Shown piece by piece: positions 1 through 5,085 of a stretch of DNA of 5,085 bases (its first letter is position 1; the number at the start of each line of letters is the position of its first letter). The translations under genes and the position numbers were made by a program. The notes under the pieces are model-generated. The model made no database searches. It saw nothing but the letters and a program-made list of their open reading frames with translations, and was not told the DNA's origin. The stretch comes from Pseudomonadota bacterium (GTDB lineage Bacteria > Pseudomonadota > Alphaproteobacteria > Acetobacterales > Acetobacteraceae). Location: NCBI GenBank assembly GCA_021808985.1, contig JAKBAQ010000202.1:1-5085 (forward strand). Direction: 5' to 3'.

Positions 1-303
1 CTGGGATTGCGTTTCAGGCATGACGATGACGCATTTATACCCCAGCGCGTTGGCCACCAGAGTGAGGCCGATGCCGGTGTTGCCGGCGGTGCCCTCGACG
101 ATGGTGCCGCCGGGCTTGAGGGTGCCCGCCGCCTCGGCGGCGCGGATGATGGCGAGGCCGGCGCGGTCCTTCACCGAGCCGCCGGGGTTGAGGAACTCGG
201 CCTTGCCCAGAATCTCGCAGCCCGTGGCGGCGCTGGCGCGCCTGAGGCGGATGAGCGGCGTGTTGCCGATTGCGCCGATCAATCCGTCCACGACTGTTTC
301 CAT
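1..303 (-). CDS. cysK: Cysteine synthase (O-acetylserine sulfhydrylase), N-terminal part, cut by window edge
   Basis: This is a PLP-dependent cytoplasmic enzyme that, by family, makes L-cysteine from O-acetylserine and sulfide. The ATG at 303-301 opens 101 codons that run off the left edge without a stop; the family is normally 300-340 residues, so about a third is present. Visible motifs are IGNTPLIRL (residues 12-20), NPGGSVKDR (39-47) with K45 as the expected PLP Schiff-base lysine, EGTAGNTGIGL (70-80) as the PLP-phosphate/substrate loop, and MPETQSQ at the edge. The loop reads TAGNTG rather than the enterobacterial CysK TSGNTG, which resembles the longer fungal/alphaproteobacterial cysteine synthases. 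The start is supported by GAGGA nine bases upstream. It is divergent from a rhodanese gene. Cystathionine beta-synthase shares this fold, but the N-terminal motifs fit cysteine synthase better. The C-terminal part cannot be judged. Confidence 0.9.
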   Translation of the reverse strand, partial: METVVDGLIGAIGNTPLIRLRRASAATGCEILGKAEFLNPGGSVKDRAGLAIIRAAEAAGTLKPGGTIVEGTAGNTGIGLTLVANALGYKCVIVMPETQSQ

Positions 304-312
304 CGCCCTATG

Positions 313-317
313 TCCTC
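313..317 (-). promoter_or_regulatory. Ribosome binding site of the cysteine synthase gene
   Basis: On the minus strand this reads GAGGA, nine bases before the ATG at 303. It is the only purine-rich Shine-Dalgarno-like stretch near that start and supports the chosen start codon. Confidence 0.55.
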
Positions 318-339
318 GCTATGCTGGCCGTAATCGGCA

Positions 340-345
340 TACAAT
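340..345 (+). promoter_or_regulatory. Possible -10 box (TACAAT) for the rhodanese gene
   Basis: TACAAT matches five of six bases of the sigma-70 -10 consensus and lies in the 58-base divergent spacer, in an AT-richer patch of a GC-rich region. Transcription would begin near 352, giving a leader of about ten bases. I see no convincing -35 hexamer 16-18 bases upstream, so this is only a candidate. Confidence 0.25.
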
Positions 346-361
346 ACTTGCGGGGGACATT

Positions 362-772
362 ATGATCGAAGATTTGGCGCCGCGACAGGTCTGGGAAGCG
401 TTAATGAGCAATCCCGATGCTGCTTTGTGCGATGTGCGGACAAATGCCGAATGGAGCTTCGTGGGGTTGCCGGACCTGAGCCAGACCGGCAAGCAGCCGG
501 TGCTGGTGCAGTGGCAGACTTTTCCGACCATGCAGGCCAACCCGAAATTTCTGGAGGCGCTGGCGGCGGCGAAGCTGGAGCATGGCGCGCATGTCTATTT
601 CATCTGCCGCTCGGGCGGGCGCAGCATGGCGGCGGCGCAGGCTGCCAAGGCGGCTGGGTATAAGCATGTGTACAATGTGAAGGACGGATTCGAGGGGCCG
701 CAGGACGCGCGCGGGCACCGGGGGAATGTGGGCGGCTGGAAGGCCGAGGGGCTGCCCTGGAAACAGGGGTGA
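362..772 (+). CDS. Single-domain rhodanese-like sulfurtransferase
   Basis: This is a complete 136-residue cytoplasmic protein with one rhodanese domain and no signal peptide or membrane segment. The family carries sulfane sulfur as a persulfide on an active-site cysteine. The CDVRT segment (residues 23-27) is the usual N-terminal rhodanese motif, and the loop CRSGGRS at 82-88 supplies C82 in a CxxxxR[S/T] loop. That six-residue loop is the sulfurtransferase length rather than the longer Cdc25 phosphatase type. The middle segment (about 35-63: VGLPDLS, QWQTFPTM, NPKF) and the C-terminal end (GFEGPQD, GHRG, GLPW) look like a recognisable proteobacterial subfamily. ATG 362 follows GGGGGA at 352-357, a short four-base spacing. 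The frame remains open upstream to base 20, but that part lies antisense to cysteine synthase and is rejected. Divergence from the cysteine synthase gene suggests a sulfur-metabolism role; the acceptor is unknown. Confidence 0.9.
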   Translation: MIEDLAPRQVWEALMSNPDAALCDVRTNAEWSFVGLPDLSQTGKQPVLVQWQTFPTMQANPKFLEALAAAKLEHGAHVYFICRSGGRSMAAAQAAKAAGYKHVYNVKDGFEGPQDARGHRGNVGGWKAEGLPWKQG

Positions 773-789
773 GGCCGGCGGCGCCAAGA

Positions 790-802
790 AATTTTGAAAA
801 TT
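790..802. repeat. AT-rich inverted repeat between convergent genes
   Basis: The bases aattttgaaaatt form a perfect inverted repeat around a central g, inside the 28-base gap between the rhodanese stop and the methyltransferase stop at 801-803. It could form a weak hairpin with a U-rich or A-rich side on either strand and might help end transcription from both directions. It has no GC stem followed by a U tract, so I do not call it an intrinsic terminator. Confidence 0.3.
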
Positions 803-1877
803 AACGCGAGGGTTTTTCGAACACCAGCACGCTTTCGACATTTTCTGAATAGGGGAACTGATCGATGGGCGTGGCGGCGCGCAGCGTGTAGCCGGCGCGG
901 TGGAGGTGGGCGGCATCAACCGCCAGGGCGGCGGGGTTGCAGCTGACATAGATGATGCAGGGGACGCCGCTGGCGGCGAGGAAGCGCATCTGGGTGGTGG
1001 CGCCGGTGTAGGGAGGGTCCAGCACCAGGGCCTTGGCGCCGGACATTTCAGCGCTTTGCAGGGGGCGGCGGTGGAGATCGCGCTGGGTGACGCGCATGCG
1101 CCCGGCCAGATTGTGCAGGCGGATGGCTTTATCGTGCGATTGGGCGGCGCTGGCATCGCCCTCATAGGCTTCCACCCGCGCGTGCTGGGCCAAGGCGAAG
1201 GAAAGGGTGCCGGCGCCGGCGTACAGCTCGACGATGCGGGCCTTGGCGGTGAGCTTGGGCAGGCCGGCGAGCACGGCGGCGATGATGGCGACCTCCCCTG
1301 CCCGGCTGGCTTGCAGGAAGCCACCCGGCGGCGGTTCCACCGGAATGCCGGAGAAGCTGATGACCGGGGTTTGCAGGATGATGGCGGGCTCGGGCAGAGC
1401 GGCGCCGGTGGCGATGCTGATGCGCGGCGCGTTGTGGGCGCGGGCGAAGGCGATGATCTTGGCGCGGTCAGGGCCGGTGAAGGCGGCGTCCATGCGCAGG
1501 AGGATGTCGGGGCCGTTATCCAGCCAGTTGATGGCCACGGAACCGGCGGCGCGAAACGCCTGGAGGCTGCGCAGGAGGGTGCGCAGGCCGGGCAGGAGGG
1601 CCAGGATTTCGGGCAGGAGCAGGGCGCATTCGCGCATGTCCACCACCTCGGGGCTGGCGGCGCGGTGCAGGCCGAGGGAGATTTCGCCGGCCTTGCGGGT
1701 GGCGCCGAGATCTGCCCGGCGGCGGGCGCGCGGCGGGGTTGCCACCAGCGGCGAAAGCTGGGCGCCGGTGAAGCCGGCTCTGGCCAGGGCCTGCGCCAGC
1801 GCCAGGGATTTTTGCGGCGCGGCCAGACTATCCGTGGCGCAGCCGCCGCAGATGCCAAAATGGAGGCAGTGGCTCAT
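801..1877 (-). CDS. TRAM-less class I SAM-dependent RNA m5U methyltransferase (TrmA/RlmC/RlmD family)
   Basis: A complete 358-residue protein which, by family, methylates C5 of a specific uridine in 23S rRNA or tRNA using SAM. C4, C10 and C13 (Cx5CxxC) plus C84 reproduce the four iron-sulfur cluster ligands of RlmD with nearly the same spacing. The central GFLQA (186-190) matches the family FxQ segment. IVELYAGAG (215-223) is SAM motif I, DPPY (287-290) is motif IV, and SCNP (312-315) carries the catalytic nucleophile C313. E348 in NVES fits the C-terminal catalytic glutamate, though N346 sits where many relatives have histidine. There is no N-terminal TRAM domain, as in E. coli RlmC (about 375 residues). 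ATG 1877 is secure: an in-frame stop lies at 1889-1887, and C4 would be lost with a later start. No clear Shine-Dalgarno precedes it. It lies 35 bases after the helicase stop, so cotranscription and translational coupling are plausible. The target uridine cannot be told from sequence. Confidence 0.9.
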   Translation of the reverse strand: MSHCLHFGICGGCATDSLAAPQKSLALAQALARAGFTGAQLSPLVATPPRARRRADLGATRKAGEISLGLHRAASPEVVDMRECALLLPEILALLPGLRTLLRSLQAFRAAGSVAINWLDNGPDILLRMDAAFTGPDRAKIIAFARAHNAPRISIATGAALPEPAIILQTPVISFSGIPVEPPPGGFLQASRAGEVAIIAAVLAGLPKLTAKARIVELYAGAGTLSFALAQHARVEAYEGDASAAQSHDKAIRLHNLAGRMRVTQRDLHRRPLQSAEMSGAKALVLDPPYTGATTQMRFLAASGVPCIIYVSCNPAALAVDAAHLHRAGYTLRAATPIDQFPYSENVESVLVFEKPSR

Positions 1878-1912
1878 GGGGGTGGGTCAGGCCGGGCGGG
1901 CGGGCTCGAGGC

Positions 1913-3640
<1,728 letters not shown>

Positions 3641-3670
3641 AAAATGAACCCGTTCGTGTTGTGGTCGTAC

Positions 3671-3702
3671 GCGCGACAACGCGCTTAGCGCGGACCGCGC
3701 TA
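3671..3702 (-). promoter_or_regulatory. Two adjacent GC hairpins in the putative helicase leader
   Basis: Two stems lie side by side. At 3686-3702, tagcgcgg/ccgcgcta is a perfect 8-base inverted repeat around one base; as RNA it would form at least a 6-pair stem with a 5-base loop. At 3671-3684, GCGCG-TTGT-CGCGC on the minus strand forms a 5-pair stem with a 4-base loop. If transcription starts near 3710, both are in the untranslated leader, about 30 bases before TTG 3640. A run of six T follows at 3639-3644 on the coding strand, too far from the stems for a classic terminator. Structured leaders are common in RNA helicase and cold-shock mRNAs; a role here is inference. Confidence 0.45.
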
Positions 3703-3716
3703 TTTTCTTCAGGCCC

Positions 3717-3745
3717 CCTATCGGCAAAGCGAACCGCAAAGTCAA
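3717..3745 (-). promoter_or_regulatory. Candidate sigma-70 type promoter for the helicase gene
   Basis: On the minus strand TTGACT (3745-3740) matches five of six bases of the -35 consensus. After a 17-base spacer, GATAGG (3722-3717) matches three of six bases of the -10 consensus, including the central ATA. Transcription would start near 3710, giving a leader of roughly 70 bases to TTG 3640. It lies just after the copper ATPase stop, so the helicase would have its own promoter. It also overlaps the upstream TTG start candidate at 3745, so the promoter and that start compete as readings of the same bases. Confidence 0.5.
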
Positions 3746-3751
3746 GGTTTA

Positions 3752-3761
3752 CCTCGCGAGG
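3752..3761. promoter_or_regulatory. Perfect palindrome CCTCGCGAGG just upstream of the -35 box
   Basis: This ten-base perfect palindrome lies six bases before TTGACT in the 43-base gap after the ATPase stop. Its GAGG half is the Shine-Dalgarno candidate for the alternative TTG start at 3745. It could be a small operator or simply chance in GC-rich DNA; only one copy was noticed. Confidence 0.25.
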
Positions 3762-3788
3762 GACGGGGGCGCGGGGGATGGGACGGAT

Positions 3789-5085
3789 TTAGCGCCATTT
3801 GCGCAGGCGCAGCGCGTTGGCGACCACGCAGACCGAGGAGGCGGCCATGGCGGCGCCGGCGATGGTGGGGCTGAGCAGGCCGAGCGCCGCCGCCGGAATG
3901 CCGATGAGGTTGTATATGCTGGCCCAGAACAGGCCCTGCCAGAGCACGCGCCAGGTTTGGCGGGAGAGCGCCAGCGCGGTGGGGACCAGGGCGAGATCTG
4001 GCCGCAGGAGGGAAATGTCGGCGGCTTCGATGGCGGCGTCGGCCCCCTGCCCCATCGCCATGCCGAGGCTGGCGGCGGCCAGGGCCGGGGCGTCATTGAC
4101 GCCGTCGCCCACCATGGCGGCGGTGTGGCCCGCCGCGCGCAGGGCCTGGATGGCGGCGATTTTCTGCTCCGGGGTGGCGTGGGCGACCAGCTGCCCGATG
4201 CCAAGCTCTTGCGCCACGGACTGGACCGCGGCCTCACGGTCGCCCGAGAGCAGCATGACGCCGATGCCCATGGCTTGCAGGCGCGTGATGGCGGCGCGGG
4301 CGCTGGGGCGCAGCGTGTCAGCGAAGGCGAAGGCGGCGAGGCAGGTGCCGTCGGCGCGGGCGAGGTATGAGAGCGTGGCCGTGCTGGCGAGCGCGGGGAC
4401 TATGCCGCCGGCATCGGCCATGAGCGCGGCGGAGCCGAGCAGGTAGCGCTGCCCGGCGACCATGCCCGCAACGCCCCGGCCGGGCAGGATGCGCACCGCC
4501 TCGGCCTGGGGCGGGCTGGGCTGGCGCAGGGCCGCCGCGAGGGGGTGCGTGTCAGACGCGGCGAGGGCGGCGGCGATGTCCAGCGCGCGGGCGCGGCTGA
4601 TGCCGCTCAGGAAGGGGATATCGGTGAGGTGGGGCTGGCCGCTGGTGAGGGTGCCGGTTTTGTCGAACACCACCATGTCGACATGGGCCGCGGTTTCGAT
4701 GGCGTCGGCGTTGCGCAGCAGGATGCCCAGCCTGGCGGCGGCGCCGGTGCCGGCCAGGATGGCGGCGGGCGTGGCGAGGCCGAGCGCGCAGGGGCAGGCG
4801 ATGACCAGCACGGAGACGGCGTTGATGATGGCGCCGGCCAGGCTGGCGCCATGCAGGAGCCAGCCGGCGAAGGTGAGCGCGGCGATGCCGATGATGACGG
4901 GGACGAAGACGGCGGCCACACGGTCCGCCAGGTGCTGCACGCGGGCTTTTGAGGCCTGGGCGGCCTCGATGAGGCGGGCGATGCGGTCAAGGAAGGATTC
5001 GCCGGCGCGGGAGGTGACGCGCAGGCGGAGCACGCCATCAAGGTTCAGCGCGCCGGCCAGCAGGGCTTCACCCGCCGCGCGGGCG
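3789..5085 (-). CDS. copA: Copper-translocating P1B-type ATPase, C-terminal part, cut by window edge
   Basis: An inner-membrane pump that, by family, exports Cu(I) from the cytoplasm using ATP. The visible 431 residues begin at the end of the actuator domain; the N-terminal metal-binding domain, early membrane helices and the TGE loop lie outside the window. Counting from the valine codon at 5033: a membrane segment (about 43-62), a helix with the CPC metal site (80-82), DKTGTLT with the phosphorylated aspartate D124, the HP motif (163-164), the GDGVND hinge (309-314), and two final membrane helices with YN (374-375) and MAASS (396-400). CPC plus YN in helix 7 and MxxSS in helix 8 is the Cu(I) P1B-1 signature, not the Zn/Cd one. 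The protein ends KWR before TAA at 3791-3789, with no C-terminal extension. The frame runs through to 5085, so GTG 5033 is not its start. The helicase follows on the same strand. Confidence 0.92.
   Translation of the reverse strand, partial: ARAAGEALLAGALNLDGVLRLRVTSRAGESFLDRIARLIEAAQASKARVQHLADRVAAVFVPVIIGIAALTFAGWLLHGASLAGAIINAVSVLVIACPCALGLATPAAILAGTGAAARLGILLRNADAIETAAHVDMVVFDKTGTLTSGQPHLTDIPFLSGISRARALDIAAALAASDTHPLAAALRQPSPPQAEAVRILPGRGVAGMVAGQRYLLGSAALMADAGGIVPALASTATLSYLARADGTCLAAFAFADTLRPSARAAITRLQAMGIGVMLLSGDREAAVQSVAQELGIGQLVAHATPEQKIAAIQALRAAGHTAAMVGDGVNDAPALAAASLGMAMGQGADAAIEAADISLLRPDLALVPTALALSRQTWRVLWQGLFWASIYNLIGIPAAALGLLSPTIAGAAMAASSVCVVANALRLRKWR

Noticed and set aside
20..361. 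Upstream extension of the rhodanese reading frame to base 20
   Set aside because: It lies fully antisense to the conserved cysteine synthase N-terminus, and the recognisable rhodanese domain begins right at ATG 362.
401..1858. A 485-codon minus-strand frame overlapping both the methyltransferase and rhodanese
   Set aside because: Its translation is Pro/Ser/Ala/Arg-rich low-complexity sequence with no motifs, and it overlaps two genes with clear catalytic motifs.
3799..4446. Plus-strand frames opposite the copper ATPase (also 3957-4370 and 4545-4952)
   Set aside because: Antisense shadows of conserved ATPase motifs with no domain or start signal of their own.

Overview
This GC-rich window looks like core chromosome from an alphaproteobacterium. 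Acetobacteraceae or a related Rhodospirillales group is my best guess, from the protein flavour of the cysteine synthase, the rhodanese and the alanine/arginine-rich helicase tail. That placement is inference. I see no transposase, integrase, tRNA, rRNA, CRISPR array or phage gene.

Layout. (1) Bases 1-303, minus strand: the first 101 codons of a cysteine synthase, cut by the left edge. (2) Bases 362-772, plus strand: a complete single-domain rhodanese, divergent from the cysteine synthase across 58 bases. (3) Bases 801-1877, minus strand: a complete TrmA/RlmC/RlmD-type RNA m5U methyltransferase, convergent with the rhodanese, with an intact iron-sulfur cysteine set but no TRAM domain. (4) Bases 1913-3640, minus strand: a complete RhlE-like DEAD-box RNA helicase with an RGG and Arg/Glu/His-rich tail. 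Its reading frame stays open to a TTG at 3745. (5) Bases 3789-5085, minus strand: the C-terminal part of a copper-type P1B ATPase, cut by the right edge.

Two themes appear. The cysteine synthase and rhodanese form a divergent sulfur-metabolism pair: one makes cysteine, the other probably carries sulfane sulfur. The helicase and the methyltransferase lie on one strand 35 bases apart and probably share a transcript for RNA or ribosome maintenance. The copper ATPase lies upstream on the same strand, but a good promoter candidate between it and the helicase suggests the helicase can be transcribed independently.

The window is mostly ordinary housekeeping sequence, and I did not find a new multi-gene system. 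The points most worth checking are the helicase start and structured leader, where a promoter-like TTGACT overlaps the upstream TTG start candidate, and the TRAM-less methyltransferase. The many long ORFs opposite real genes are shadows produced by high-GC codon use.
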